Source of the DNA: Baylisascaris procyonis
Lineage: Eukaryota > Nematoda > Chromadorea > Rhabditida > Ascarididae
Assembly (NCBI GenBank): GCA_037389465.1
Contig: JAZARR010000146.1
Location: forward strand, 3,690,001-3,754,000
Reading direction: 5' to 3'
Length of the DNA stretch: 64,000 bases
Positions 1-12,950 of the stretch are shown here, in pieces (the stretch's first letter is position 1; every line of letters begins with the position of its first letter). The position numbers were made by a program, and so were the translations under genes. The notes below the pieces were generated by a model, which saw only the letters and a list, made by a program, of their open reading frames with translations, was not told the DNA's origin and did not search any database.

Positions 1-70
1 CGATACGTTGTTGTGGTTGAGCGTAGCTACACCTAAGAACGATTATCATCCAAACCAACAGCCACCTCAT
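1..70 (-). CDS. 5' end of a secreted or membrane protein gene, cut by the window edge
   Basis: Read on the minus strand, an ATG at 70-68 opens a frame of 23 codons to the window edge. The peptide starts MRWLLVWMIIVLRCSYAQPQ, a textbook signal peptide: a basic N-terminus, a hydrophobic core, and a likely cleavage point after SYA. A TTATTTTCAG acceptor ends at 84, so the first exon base is 83 and only 13 bases separate it from the ATG. That spacing suits trans-splicing of a leader or a short 5' UTR exon. The mature protein is outside the window, so its function is unknown. The start is well supported; the identity is not. Confidence 0.55.
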   Translation of the reverse strand, partial: MRWLLVWMIIVLRCSYAQPQQRI

Positions 71-1319
71 CGTTGTGTGCGCACTGAAAATAAAATCATC
101 AAATGGAACGCAATGATCTCAATAAATATTATAGCAAGCGCGATATTCGGAAAGATGATCAAATGATAAACAAGAGCAATTAGTTTCTGGCTGATGTGAG
201 CTACAATGATGCCTCACTCATAGGTAAAATGTGCTTCACTGAAAAAAGAGACACCTTCTTTAGCGTGGGAATGTATGTATATCGAGTGGAACAATTATGC
301 ACGTGCATCGCTCACACGTACTAGCTTTGACTTCTCGTTTATCTTCATTGTATATAGAACGCATTGTTTAAAGAAATTTGTCAGATTGAGAGCATATACA
401 AGCTAGAAATTCCTACAGTTCAATTTCCGTCTACTTGATCAGTCAAAGCAGTGCTTTCGACTGATTTACATAAGCTGCGTCTTTAACTGGTTTTCTCGGT
501 AAAACAAGAGAAGTTGGGAGGTGGGAGTGAACCGCAAAGTCTTTGCGCAGCAAACAGGTGTTCGCCCATTTGGCTATGCAACGTACACATATAACTTGAG
601 AATACATACAAAATTATTTTATATTTGGCAGGGATTCCTCTATAAAACTTAATTTAGGAAACGCCAGCTGTATGGTGCTATCACACATGTTTTTAGTAGT
701 GACACTATAAAATATTTAATTATACTGCAAAATTCGTATCGAATATTTCACACTCCATCTGAATCATTTATATTTTATGCGGATTATTACAGATAGTACG
801 AGTTTCAATTAATAAAACAAACGCAATGGATACGTTCATCGATGCACCAGTTTTTAAAGGAATAAGGCCAACTTTAAAGAGTCTGCATTGATACGATTGT
901 TAGAAGTATTGCCGCATGAAATGTGTATATAAGGCAAAAGCTCGCGTTAGAATGGAGATGATACGCGATAAGAGAACATTGATCCTAAGCGTTTTCATTG
1001 GAAAATGAATGCTTGTAAGAGCGATGAATATGGTTTCCACGATGACATTCCACGAAGTATTACTTCTAGAAATTATTACCTTAGGATTAAAAATTTGACA
1101 TAGAAAACACATAAAACTTGCAATAACTCTTATTTCATTCTTTAAATTGTGTCTTTATTACGGTTATATATTGCAAAGCAATTGCTGATTACGAATGCAG
1201 AAATTTAGCAAGCGGATTAAATCAGAAAACTTTAAATCGACTGTCAGTAAGACAACGGAAAAGAAACTACACGAAGAGAATGAGAAATTTTTGAGGTTTA
1301 ACAAAGCTAAAGTATATAG

Positions 1320-1546
1320 CTAGCAAGTGTCAAGAATTGACGCCGGATGTGTTCGCTCTTTCGGAACGTCAGCAATCCCTCGAGAGCTGTTGCGCTGCCC
1401 ACACCGATTCATCCATAGTTCGATACATTTGTTTGTTTCATCGCCAAATTGAGCAACAACTAGCTCAAGTAGAGCATTTTGGATATAAATAAACGTATCG
1501 CTGCATGAATCATTTGCGCACATAAGCTTTATGAACTTCCCACTTT
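1320..1546 (-). CDS. Candidate last exon, cysteine-containing unknown protein
   Basis: On the minus strand a TTCATCGTAG acceptor is followed by a frame of 74 codons ending in TAG. The peptide includes SCSDTFIYIQNALLELVVAQ and a later ELWMNRCGQRNSS stretch, with about five cysteines, and codons are strongly biased to a purine first base. This kind of short Cys-rich segment is common in nematode secreted proteins, but no family was identified. The complementary strand (1295-1492) also reads open, so the strand call rests on codon bias and residue composition. The gene would lie upstream of, and be transcribed in the same direction as, the one cut at the left edge. Confidence 0.42.
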
Positions 1547-2658
1547 CTACGATGAATATTTAGCTGAATGCATGTTGCCCATGTTCAAATAAGATATAAA
1601 CGATCTATCGGCAAGTTGCTTCTCCTCTTTTCTGGATAAGAAGAGACAGAAAATCAAAAAGAAACCGTCAAAGAAATAAGATTAAGAAAAACTATCAACA
1701 GGAAATTAGTTCATCTCAATAATAACAACATCGAATAAAATTAGAAAAAGTCTAATATGGAGCTAATTCTCCCCCGCATCACAATTGAAAAACAATGCAT
1801 TCGCAAATGGAGAGGTGTTTAATTGCTTCCGAAACAACTCAATTGCGAACATTTTCCGCTCTGTCGACGCCAACTTTTCGACTTGCGCTGTCACTCAAAA
1901 ATCCTTTAAAAAGTCAATAAATGCAAACTGCCAAAAACGAATAACTGTTGCATTTTCTAAGCGATATTATATATCTCGGATAAATAAATTCGTGGTTTTT
2001 CGATTAAAGGTTTAATTTAACAAAAACTGCATAAAGCAACTACGCCAACAATGAGCAAAGCCAAATGTTGCACCTGTAAACAAATAGAACAATTCATTTA
2101 TATGATTCCAATGAAGAAACCTAGTATCAAAATTTTTAAAAAGTTTCTGAGTTTTCAGACATCCAGACATTTCAGATGTTAAAAATATTCTTTAAGATAT
2201 TTCTCTGGAAAATTTTTATTGCGTTTGAAATTTTACTATTTCTATTGTTTTCACGATTTATAGTTTGTTAGAACAACGCCTTTTAATGATAATTTTTAAG
2301 AATTTTTGCAATACCACTTGGATCGATCCAATTAGCGTTTCAGAAACCGACATGAAGTTAGTCCAACAGTATTGAAACGGACTGCCGAATAGTTTAGATT
2401 AATGCATATTTAATGAATTCATTTGAAAAAGAAATAGGCCAGTAATGGGAAGTTTTATAAGTAAATAGTCACTCATATTGGATAAGCATTGCTGAGAGCA
2501 TTTGTGGTAAAAAGAGTCCACTTTTCCAAGTTGACAAAGAAAAACATGCTAACTACAAAGACTCATAGTTACCAAGGTGGTTGCTCTTTTCCCAGAATTT
2601 TAATGTGCTCCAAAAGCAAAGCTCACACTGCGCTCGGTCTGGCCAACAACCAAGCTAG

Positions 2659-2844
2659 GTGGCGAGGAAATACGCTGAGTACGCAAAGCATACCGAGGCC
2701 GCAATCGCTGAACAACTGCCTCCAAGAAGAGGGCCACTCGGCCACTCCGGATCTTTTCTAGGGCCGGTTATTTTGGCTGCTTTGCTGTTGGTTGTCTTCC
2801 AAAATGACTTATTCACACAAAAAAGAATAGCACCAAAAAACTGA
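2659..2844 (+). other. GC-rich coding-like island with a hydrophobic segment, strand unclear
   Basis: The + frame gives 61 codons after a TAG (AG acceptor), with a hydrophobic stretch FLGPVILAALLLVVF near the end and a short basic tail before TGA, as in a C-terminal membrane anchor. The minus strand (2655-2864) is also open for 69 codons and has a possible GTATGC donor. Neither reading has a strong pyrimidine tract at its acceptor. The island stands out in GC from its flanks and is probably exonic, but I cannot choose the strand. Confidence 0.25.
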
Positions 2845-5350
2845 ACTCTCGTAATATTAGCCACGTGAGAACGTATCGAACTATTTCATAAATAAAGCTT
2901 ATTTGAAGATGAAATTTGATTTTGAAAACAATTATAAAGCTGACTGCTCGAAATAATAACAAATATTGTACAAAAACTTCAAATTTCAATAAGCTTCGCT
3001 ATTATGGGCGTTGTACTTTAATGCGACTCCATGTTAAGTTAGAAATGAATGCAACTGTTTTAAAAAAAGCTTTAACGTGATCAGTTCCAGCATAGTGAGA
3101 TGATTTTAGCATTTGTGCTAAAATATTGCCAAATTTGTTAAATATTAATAAAAAAAGCTAAAGGGGGAAATTTTTGGCATCAAGGAATAGCAGTGCATCT
3201 GAGCATGCCACTGAATTCATCGATATACGCAATGCAACAAAAATGCTTCGTAATTTATAGCGTAAGAATGACAATTAGAAATGATAAAAGGATGTGAAAA
3301 CAAAAAAGATAAAGTAGTCATAAAAGTTGGACTTTTATGAAATTCATTCGCTTGCAGAGAATTATTCCAATGTGCTAAACACAATTCAGATTACTCAACA
3401 ACTGGTCGTGCTTCGAAAGAGAAGGAATTTGCGGATTCTTCAGGGGCAAATCAAGGGTAGAGGGGCAAAAAGAAGGACCAAAACCCTTACACGGAGAGTT
3501 AAGTGAAGTTAAGTAGATGAGGTAGAAGTTCCACACCCATTTCACTTAGTTTCTATACGCACTCATTTACCATATCGGGCCTGACACCGTCTTAAACCAA
3601 TATCGGATCTGTACTATAAATTACTTCCAGTTCGTGATTGGATAATCCTGCTGTCATTGTTACATCCTGCGATATGAAACTGCAGTCAAGCGTTGCAACA
3701 GTCGTCCATCAAACAATCACAACGATCACCTTTCGGAACGTCTTAAGAAAAGCCAAAAACGCAAGAACCCTCCAACGCAATAGAAATACTCAATAAGAAA
3801 GCGCCTTGTTCCGATCCAATAGAAAAAATATCCTATAGCACTAAGCTATAGCTTTTCTGATGCTTTCTCTATTTATGCGAACGACGGGATTAACAAATAC
3901 CTATGAAACGACTAAACCTTTTATTGTGTGTGCTTAGCTTAAGACAGATACTCATCACAATTGCAGCTCATACCTCTTAATCAAGATGCTCAGCTAATAG
4001 ATTTAATGTGAAGGCATTTCCAATGATGGGATTAGGAAGAATAGTCATTTATCTTTTTGTATGTCAGGAAACACTTCGAAGTGATATTCCCATTGTTACG
4101 CATTGAGGAAATAAAACAATATGTTAGAAATTCAAGTTCTCCAACATTTATAATAAAATGAGAATGGTGTGATGTAGAGGAGATTCACCCGAATATCGCT
4201 TGATGAAATAAGAGACGAAGTACTTACTACACACCTTATGCGAATTAAATTAACTCACAAAGTACAACAGCGAGTATGTTATAACGACGTTTTTTTGTCA
4301 CATTTTCTCAGTGGCATCGCCAATACGACTGAAAAAAATCAAAATAAGGCTGATTTCGTGAACGAGATACAATTCGATCTACTCCATCAGATCCTCAATG
4401 TTCATTGTATGAATTGGATTTTCCTAAGCGTTCATTTTCATATTTTCGATGGTTTTAGTAAAAATATTCATTCCTTAGAAAAGGTGACTCGAATGTATGC
4501 TAAGTACACAAACCAAACTAATAAAAAGAATATGTGGAAAATAATCACTAAACGAAAATCAAAACGAGAATCGACAAAAATAATAAAAGATACTATTAAA
4601 TATTGGCGATAATATACGAGAATGAAACGTTACAATTAAAGAACAGTAAAAATAATTCCAACGCGTCAAATAGCCAAAGAAATAATGAAGTAAACTATAC
4701 GTAGTCGAAAATATGTTGAATTTGAAGCCTAGCAAATCCATTGGGAAATATGTTCAATGTTTCCTTTGTAGGAATAAAAATTTCGCGATTACATCGGCTT
4801 GTTAAAATTGCATTAAACGCTAACCAAACGGCGTTTCGATCGTCGAGCTGCAACAAATTTGAGCCACGCATGTAAAGTTGGAAGCGATTGTCTGTCTTTC
4901 TTTGTTCTCCTTACTATCGCCTCTTTTTCCGTGCAAAGATCAAAGGTTTTATCTGTGTTTTGTTGAAAAAAGGTCTTATTCGAGAATTTTTCAAACTAGC
5001 GCACTTTGGTGCAATATTTGCGGAAATATTTGATTGAATGCAGCAGAAAAAAATGAAAAATGAAAAAAACTTTTGTAAAAAATAACCCACATAAGACAGG
5101 TTATCCTGAGCTTACTTGCAAGCAGTGAAACAAGCTGGTAAAAAATAAAAAAAGGTTTATTAGAGTGACAAAACAAAGAAATATGCTTAAGCACAAGTGA
5201 GGTATGTATACATAAATACGCATATAGCTGAAAATTTATGAAGTTTGATTGAGCTAGAATAACAAGCCCTACCATATGAGCCATTAAGAATATAGAATTT
5301 CACTTCCACTCCCTCTAATATATGGCACATCCGCTTCATAAATAGATTAC

Positions 5351-5488
<138 letters not shown>

Positions 5489-5862
5489 ACTCATTTCTGA
5501 GCACTAAATTCAGTGTTTCCGAAGAAGAGGAAAAACTAGCTAACGATATAAAAAATGCTTGCCCGAAGCAGCATTAGTCATCAATTCCAAATAAACTGTT
5601 TTCACTCATATTATATGGTAACTCCAATGTGGTGTATTAGCTTGGTTGTTGGATATATTTTTCAGTGGAGGAAGCATTTTGAATCGAAAAAATTTAATTA
5701 AAACATTAAATAGGGATTAGAGTTAGGTTTCCAACGAACAACACAGTGAATGGAGGAAAACTTTATAAGGCTAAAACTGATGATGATACGTAGTTTTGAA
5801 TAAATAATGGAAACCGAAAAAAAGCAAATTTAAACATCATCAAAAGTTTTGAATTGATGTAA

Positions 5863-5995
5863 AATTTAACGCCTACTGGGAGAGTTGTGAGGATTCGGAT
5901 AACTATTGGCTCATTCGCGAAGCTCAAAACGACAACTGCCAATGGGCGCATTGCCGAAGATAACGATGACGTCGAGCTTAAGAAAATAACCACAG
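5863..5995 (+). CDS. Candidate exon with extreme coding codon bias
   Basis: A + frame free of stops from 5863 runs to a CACAG/GTGTAA donor at 5995/5996. About 36 of 44 codons start with a purine, the highest bias seen in any short segment here. The peptide is basic then acidic (GRIAEDNDDVELKKITT at its end). The 5' border is unclear because no good pyrimidine tract precedes it. The exon would leave one base of a codon, which fits the ATTTTCAG acceptor at 6326. The function is not recognised. Confidence 0.35.
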
Positions 5996-6326
5996 GTGTA
6001 AATCTCTTAATTAGGTACTTCTATTTTCGAAGCTTAAGTGAAATGTCAGCATCAAGAAAAAGAGCTTGAGAAAAGCTGTGAATGTAAAAAAAAACAACAA
6101 AGGATGCTCTATAAGTGCAAAATGAAGTGAGAATAGCTGACCAGTAGAACATGAGATCGGTCAAATAGGCGACAGATGAATGGAAAAAGCAACAAGAGGG
6201 AAAAGGGGGAGAAGACGACCAAGATCGCCAGAATTAGCCACGCTTAGTCCAACGCAACTTCACAAGCGTGTTCAATTTAGCAACCAAAAATCAATGTCTA
6301 TACTTCTACATCAATCATTTTCAGCC

Positions 6327-6416
6327 CGAAGCGCATTGCCAAAGCGTTGCCGAAGCATCGACGCGAATAAGGACACTTGTGAGGGGCACTGCTTAGCTCA
6401 TCAGCTACATCCGTGA
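6327..6416 (+). CDS. Candidate exon after an ATTTTCAG acceptor
   Basis: GC rises sharply straight after CATTTTCAG at 6326. Joined to the exon ending at 5995 the frame stays open and reads a Cys-containing tail to a TGA at 6414-6416. A second frame (PEAHCQSVAEASTRIRTL) would end at a GTGAGG donor near 6380 and join in frame to the exon at 6655. The two possibilities cannot be separated here. Confidence 0.27.
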   Translation, partial: RSALPKRCRSIDANKDTCEGHCLAHQLHP

Positions 6417-6654
6417 AGCTGCTTGTTCGTCAAGAATGCTCTACGGCAAGTGTGTTGCACTACTTGCCTTGTTTACGCCTTTTCACGCATGCTCATCTAC
6501 ATCAGCATTTTTTCAGCTTCTTACTCTTATAGTATATGCTAGCTTAGACGCTTAGAGACACCTCCAGATTTTTCGATAGATTAGCCGCGTTTATCCATCC
6601 TTTCCCCCTATTGCCATCTCTAATAAGATTGCGGTCATCTTAGTTCGATTTCAG

Positions 6655-6750
6655 GACAGCCTCGGTGATTTATTTGAAAAGTTAATCACAGAACGCCTGC
6701 TGTACTGCGTATCTAGCAGAAATAATACCAATGAGAAGACCAGACGATAA
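6655..6750 (+). CDS. Candidate exon, unknown protein
   Basis: A good acceptor (TTCGATTTCAG) ends at 6654. The frame reads DSLGDLFEKLITERLLYC and continues to TAA at 6748, with a possible GTATCT donor inside. About 65 percent of codons start with a purine. It may be the last exon of a small + strand gene that starts near 5.86 kb. Confidence 0.33.
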   Translation, partial: DSLGDLFEKLITERLLYCVSSRNNTNEKTRR

Positions 6751-7080
6751 CATAAACGAGGGCAATTTGATAGATTTGTAAAAGAACTGCTGCGCTACCT
6801 ATTATGGCGTTTGGAAAATAAGACTAAGAAAAACGGTAAATGCAAACGATAACTTTACGAAAACATATTTGTTCATCGATCAGTAGCTAATATGATGAGG
6901 GAATGAATGATTTATAAGTGGTCATAAATCTCAGTGGTCAATTTCTTGGCCACAAATGACCGCTGAGAACAATTATTCAAAAGCATAGATTTAGCAAATC
7001 AAAAGATATAAAATACCAAATACCAAAATAAATATGTTAATGAATTCAAATTTTCGGACATAAAGCAATCCGTATCTATT

Positions 7081-7371
7081 TCACTTTTTTTTCATTAAAA
7101 ACAGGAAAACGTTGATTGGAATCAGTAAATAAAGAAGCAATTCATAATGTCTCATCACAGTAACACAATAGTGGAGTGGTTTTAGGAGATTTTTTATTCG
7201 CTTTATCGATGCACGAAAGCAAAGGATGCGTGCAATAAATGACCACCCTCCAAAAAGAATTTCCACATCAGCCAATTCCCTATGTTAAAAAAAAACCTGC
7301 GCATTAGCCATAGTCTTGTTCCTCGCTTACAGGCGTTTTAGCCTAAACGAATGGAAACTCGGTGAAACGAA
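7081..7371 (-). CDS. Two-exon segment with a 51-base intron; hydrophobic C-terminus
   Basis: Minus strand. Exon 7371-7331 follows a TTTTCATAG acceptor and ends at a GTAAGC donor. A 51-base intron (7330-7280), whose 3' part is a T run before AACATAG, joins it in phase to 7279-7081. The joined peptide reads FVSPSFHSFRLKR, then ELADVEILFGGWSFIARILC, and ends in a hydrophobic stretch and three lysines before TGA. The phase match and short intron support the model. The hydrophobic end could be a membrane segment. A + strand reading of 7333-7429 with its own TTACAG acceptor competes with it. Confidence 0.45.
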
Positions 7372-7973
7372 CTATGAAAACTTGGCCTCCTTATATGAAG
7401 AGTCGAAATCTTTGCGTCCCTTACAGTAATAACAGAGAAGCAAATTCTCGGGAAACAGACCATTTTTTACAGAGATAAATTTGAACACCCGATTAAAACG
7501 CAATTTGTCACAAATTTTATTTCAATGAAGAAGAAAAATGCTTTCGTTTTTCATATCAGTACGCACTTCGGTTAAGGTATTGAAGAGAACGTTATAGATT
7601 TAAGAAAATCAAAAAATGATTTGAAGCTAGCGAATTGTTGAAAAGAAAAAAACCCATCAAGCCACTACACATAAAATAGAGCATTTTCTTTAACGAAGAA
7701 AAGAACAATTTCCATACGGAACTCTAGAGCTTATGATGAGAATGTCAATAATATGAAGTGTAAATCAAGAAAAAAGGAAAGAATTTTATAGCAGTCCTCA
7801 AAACTTGCAAATCGCACAATTTATACGTCTATTAACGAAAGTACGACTATATCACCAAAAGACGTACTTAACTTCCAAGACACATTGAAGCACAGGAATT
7901 CTTATCAAAAATTATGACTTGTATATCGTAGCAATATCTTGGAATGTTCCACCTTTCTCCCGTCTGAAATTAG

Positions 7974-8110
7974 TAAAACGCAGATGCGTCAGGGTAAATA
8001 TGAATCAAACACGAGCGAAAATTATTGTTCTCAGCAAAAAACAGCGAACTGATGCAATGTTAGAGGTATGGACAGATGCTGCATTAGCACATATTGCATC
8101 GATGAGCTAA
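7974..8110 (+). CDS. Candidate exon rich in basic residues
   Basis: A strong pyrimidine tract (CACCTTTCTCCCGTCTG) precedes the AG at 7973. The frame contains NMNQTRAKIIVLSKKQRTDA and runs to TAA at 8108-8110; a GAG/GTATGG donor at 8065 is an alternative end. About 70 percent of codons start with a purine. No family was recognised. Confidence 0.36.
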
Positions 8111-9238
8111 TTAATGCCGAATCTTTTGAGAGATTGATATAGCTGTGGAACATGTAACGTAGGGGCAGCCTATTCAATCGCTGGAACATTTAGCTGCAAT
8201 TTCAGCTGTATTTTATCACATATCCAATCAGTATGCTCGATATGACGAAGCCTCATCCAGCTAACAAAAAGCGCAAATTGTGTTTCTCATCGAGCAAATA
8301 AAATGCAGCAAAATACTGAATAAAGCAATGAAAATATATATAAAATCTATATTATTAAATTGCTTATGAGCGTAACAGATTACCGTTAATTCTCATTCAA
8401 ATTTCAGGTCGCTCTTTAGCGTATTAAGACTGATATCTGCAGAATTTCTGGAATGGAGGTGAAAATAATGAGACTAAGAAAAAATTAGGAAGAAAACCTA
8501 AAAGGTTTGAATGTAATAAAGTTTCAACAAATGTTCATGGAGAATTAAACATTAACGAACGGTTATTACAAAATTTTAGCCGAATTATCCAATTATGACT
8601 TTCGTTGAGCAGGATGAAGCACTGAAAACAATCTAAAAAAATGTTGCTCCATTTCATTGATCTTAATTTAAAACGCATAAAACATGCGTGGTTTTCTTCT
8701 AAAACTTTCTGCACCATTCACGACAATGGAAATTGAAAATCGCTTTGAAAAACCAGATTTTACTCTTGTACCCCTCGCACGCCGCTCCCCATCTAGTGCA
8801 ACGGAAATATGCCATAGATAGTTGCGCTTGAATTTGAAGAGCGTTTCGATAAATTGCAAAAAAGAAAAAAACGAGGGGATAGCAGTACTTGAGGGAAGCA
8901 ATGAGGAGCATTTTAGGCCTGAACCAAATGTTTAACATCGCATCTACTGTTTGTCGTTCTAATACAGAGTGCATCGCGAAGAGGAAAACCTTCGAAGTTG
9001 GCGCGACTATAGAAGCACTTAGTGACTATTGAAATTTCGCTCAAAAATTTAATGGTCTGCTTCAAAAACTGAACTGTTTCAAACCTCCCTGCCTATAGAA
9101 TCTAAATTTACCCAAATCTTCATTTAAATCGCCCTCTTCACTATAAAAGAAAAAATGATATGAACATGACATTAAAACATGTTAGATATCATAAACCTGC
9201 CTGTATCGCAAACGGGTTTTCTATAAATGATGATATAC

Positions 9239-9375
9239 AACATGAAAAATAATTTCTCGTCAAGCAAAACAAGGCGGCTAAGTGCTGTTGAATGCGCATC
9301 TAAACGAAAGCCGATATGTAAGCAATCGAACATCGCGGCCACATCGTTACACACAAAATCTTCTGATACGATCGT
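9239..9375 (-). CDS. Candidate internal exon
   Basis: On the minus strand, TTTTTATGCGATTACAG precedes 9375 and a GTATAT donor follows 9239. The frame reads TIVSEDFVCNDVAAMFDCLH and then RLDAHSTALSRLVLLDEKL, a balanced, protein-like composition over 45 codons. The + strand (9227-9469) is also open but lysine/threonine-rich and without clear borders. Confidence 0.38.
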
Positions 9376-10415
9376 CTGTAATCGCATAAAAACATCACGC
9401 ACACATTACACCACATTCACACAGCACTTCACACCATTCAGCTTTTTCGGTTCTATTCCTAGATGCTGAATAGTAATCTGTAACTCCATTATTCAACTTA
9501 GGAATTTATTTATTCAGCTTCGGGGTCTGACTTCGAAGTATTCATTATACTCATTTAGACGCATACGAAATATTTTATGGCTTCGTGAGTGATAATCAAA
9601 TGACGAGTTTCACTTCCAGCTTGACTTCGAAGCCATTAACCATGTTGATGAAAACTCGACAACTAGCAGTCACATGTCGATAAAACCATAATTGATTCAA
9701 AATGCTTTTTTCATTAACTCCAACTCACTTGAGTACTTTTGCTGAAACTTTTTCATTGTGTTCAATCAATTTAAAAAAAAATCTATTTTTAATTAGATAT
9801 CAAGATGGTTTGCGACGTGATCCTGGAATAAGCCCGATTGCGATGTTATATGAAAAATTTTTCCAGCATGTTTGCATTGTTTGCTTTGAAAAGATTGCAA
9901 AGAATTTCACTGATTGCTGTTGAAAAGCCACGATATCATTCAGAATGAGATACTTCACCAAAGTTCAGAAAGAAAAATTATCTCAGTTTGGAGGAATCCT
10001 TTATCTCTCTGTTTCCTTAAAAAGGGTTTAATCTTACAGTCTGAAGGTTAAACTTTGAAAAAAATGTCGCCCCTTCACTTCGTTTAATTCATCTCCCTAG
10101 AAACTAGAGACATTTGCAAATTGTACTGTGTGACAACAAACTTTCGTTCCTTACATAACTGCATTAGAGCTTTGCGCGGTTTCGCAGACTTTTTAGTATC
10201 CGTACGTATTATGGGAATGTGGATCCACTTAACACCCATCCTATTCTGCTTGTGGAATGAAACAACAGACGGCACAAGAGCCGTATCGCTGGAAATGACG
10301 CATAAACAACACTAGAAATTCAAAGAAACTTGCATTACTAAGTGTAAAAAATATCATCAATTAAAGGAGAAATGTAATAAAACAATGCGACAATTTAAAA
10401 ATCCCCTATATATGG

Positions 10416-10808
10416 ATGAGAAAAGCACTGAAATATCCGAATGATCAATGCAAACCAGTGCTGAAAACCTGGATGTTTGAAAACGCGAATCACGGCAATA
10501 ATCACGCCAATAGACATAAAAATGAAAAGCGTTTTATAAAGGTGATTTGGAGGAACGCTCATAGTGAGACAATAAACGCAAATAAGAACTTCGTTAAACG
10601 TACGGAGACGCAGAACCTAAAGAACAAGTGCTTATCATCTATCTCAATTCCAGGCGCAACAGCTGCCCTATCTATTCAGCCGAGAGCCTACATCGCCTTT
10701 GGGGCCAACCAATCACCGTGCTTTTATCCTCATCGCTATTCACCTATGCAATTACCGACGCGTATATGCATTACTGCTCTCGACGCCGATTCACCCACTT
10801 TGAAATAA
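10416..10808 (+). CDS. 130-codon ORF, Asn/Lys-rich N-terminal half
   Basis: An ATG-initiated frame of 130 codons. The first 75 codons are about 70 percent purine-first and rich in Asn, Lys and His. The second half is GC-richer. A very good acceptor (ATCTATCTCAATTCCAG) ends near 10653, after which all three + frames are open. One of these (to 10898) reads a hydrophobic stretch followed by basic residues. The true structure may therefore be an exon starting at about 10654 rather than one long ORF. Function unknown. Confidence 0.35.
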   Translation: MRKALKYPNDQCKPVLKTWMFENANHGNNHANRHKNEKRFIKVIWRNAHSETINANKNFVKRTETQNLKNKCLSSISIPGATAALSIQPRAYIAFGANQSPCFYPHRYSPMQLPTRICITALDADSPTLK

Positions 10809-10909
10809 AAATGTCTAGCAAACAATGCACCAGTTTCTTGTGTTGTGGGAAATTAGCTAAAGTTCAACGATTTTTGTATCACACAACAGCCAACTTTTAG
10901 CTGTGCAAC

Positions 10910-12900
10910 CCATTTATTTGTATCGTCATTAAGCAAGCTGCTAGACAAAAGCATCCATACAGAAAGCTTATTATAATACTGCCGTGAGGCATGTTGGAAT
11001 CACCCCGTCTGCTCTATCTTTTACTTGTAATATGCACTTATAGGCAAAAAAATTTATTTTTTGGTCGTATAAGTAGCTATTACGACGTTAAGTCTTAATT
11101 ATTAGTATCTTTAATAGTCTTATTGTAACTTCGCCTAATATTTAACGAAAACGTAGTATGAAACATGGTTAGTAACATTTTATACCTACGTACCTGTCTA
11201 CATAGCTTATATTTATAACTTAATTCCGATGTTTTATAGAATTAGTAGTTGTCTTCATAAAAGTTGCTTTCGACACAAGAAATTCCCGGCTTATCCCTTA
11301 ATCACTCGATGCCAGCAATTTGAACAGCCACTGCTGTCAAGAATAAATTATTAATTGACTTTGCTTCTTGAAATCATCAAATTTTTGCATTAATATAAAC
11401 AAACCGTTCCGGAAAATCTGAAGGAGAAACTTCAGGCAGCCAGCAAACGAAGGAATAAGTCAGGCGCTCGATTTATTCTTTTGTTCACTGCCTTAAGGCA
11501 TGCTTAGAGAGGGGCTTTTCGCCTTGTGGGCATAAAAAGTTATTCGACCCATTGTTCAGCGTCATTGGTTCACGTTATATCCGCTTTAAGATTATAAAAG
11601 CAATCAACGAATGCGATGCATATAGCACAATTTCTTTTTCTTTCTGATAACATATTTGGCGAATTACATTTAATACTTTTACATTGGAAATATCAAATGT
11701 TGCATATTTCTTATTCAACGGTGTCTTCAATATCAAATATATTTAGTAGTATTTTAGTAGCAGATATTGATAGTGATGGTTAATGTATCATGTAGATCTA
11801 TACTCGATCACAGAACAGAATTCGTTGCTTGACGCTTCGGCTATGAATAATCATTTGGAGATTCATATTTCCTCTAATTACATAAAATAAAGTAGCTCAC
11901 ATCCAATTTTCATTAGCATAGAAGCTATATCCGACCAAAGATTTATTAGCTAAAACTTGGCTAAAACACTATAATTTTGTTGAGAATGCGTTGATTTGCT
12001 GAACAGCTATGGCAATTCATATAAAACGAATTGCCACAACAACTCATTCAACTTTCAAAACTGAAACAGAATCAGCACTTAAGGCAAGTTTTATAAAACT
12101 TTTCGCTGGATGTGAATTAAGCGCTATATTCTCTACGCATTTTATGCGCTTTTGCAAATTTGCCCAACAAAACACACTATAGAAATGTCATACTGTTTGT
12201 GTAGGTTGCCTGTTTGCGCGACATCGCTGAAGCTAGAATCATGAAATCTGATGCATATAATACATACTATTGGATTCGTTCTTTCACTATGTTTCATGCT
12301 GGTTGATCAATTTCAAAAGAGGTTGTCAAAACTTAAAGGAAGAAAAAAATTGCATGCATTTTGCACTGAACTGCTTCCCATATTACACTCCAGCCACATA
12401 CCACAGAATAAATCTTACAGAAGAGCTGTGCGAGCGGCAGGTTGGACTGGTGCGAAAATGCTTCTATTTTGAGTATTTATTAAATATTAGTAACTTTTGT
12501 ATCGGTTAATCAGGTAAGCGGAATCCAGCAGCACACATTTTGTTAGCTCTATTGGCATGCTTCACCAATTGTTCACCCATATTACTCCTTCGAAACGATT
12601 TTAATTATTTCGTTAGCTGCTCAAAACATGGAGAAAACTGTTCAACCAGCATCCTTGAAACCTTTTCTAATGCATAACTTATGATCTTGAAAAGTGAAGT
12701 GTAGGTACGGAAAACGAATACGTTGAATATTATTAGCTGAAATAGTAGCATTATTATATTCATTGCAAACACACTGTTAAGGGAAATTTAGTAAATGAGT
12801 GCAGTGAACAGATGCAATCTTAATCTACGAGGTATGAAGTAAGCAAATTGAGGATAACTTGACGTAGAATAGCAGTAATGAAGCATTATTTAGGCTAAAC
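10910..12900. other. AT-rich stretch, nothing convincing
   Basis: Low GC, frequent stops in all frames. A 79-codon + frame at 12270-12509 has a weak Cys/Tyr-rich composition, and a CAG/GTAAGC donor-like site lies at 12512. I would not annotate either. Confidence 0.5.
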
Positions 12901-12950
12901 ATAAATAAACTCATAGAAATATTGTTTATGGGAGTTTTTCTGATAATTAC

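Noticed and set aside
4238..4612. 124-codon ATG ORF on the + strand
   Set aside because: Very AT-rich with Asn/Lys/Ile/Phe content as expected by chance, no splice or start context; one or two ORFs of this size are expected at random here.
12270..12509. 79-codon + ORF beside a CAG/GTAAGC donor-like site
   Set aside because: The frame stops before the donor and the other frames are closed, so the donor has no usable exon.
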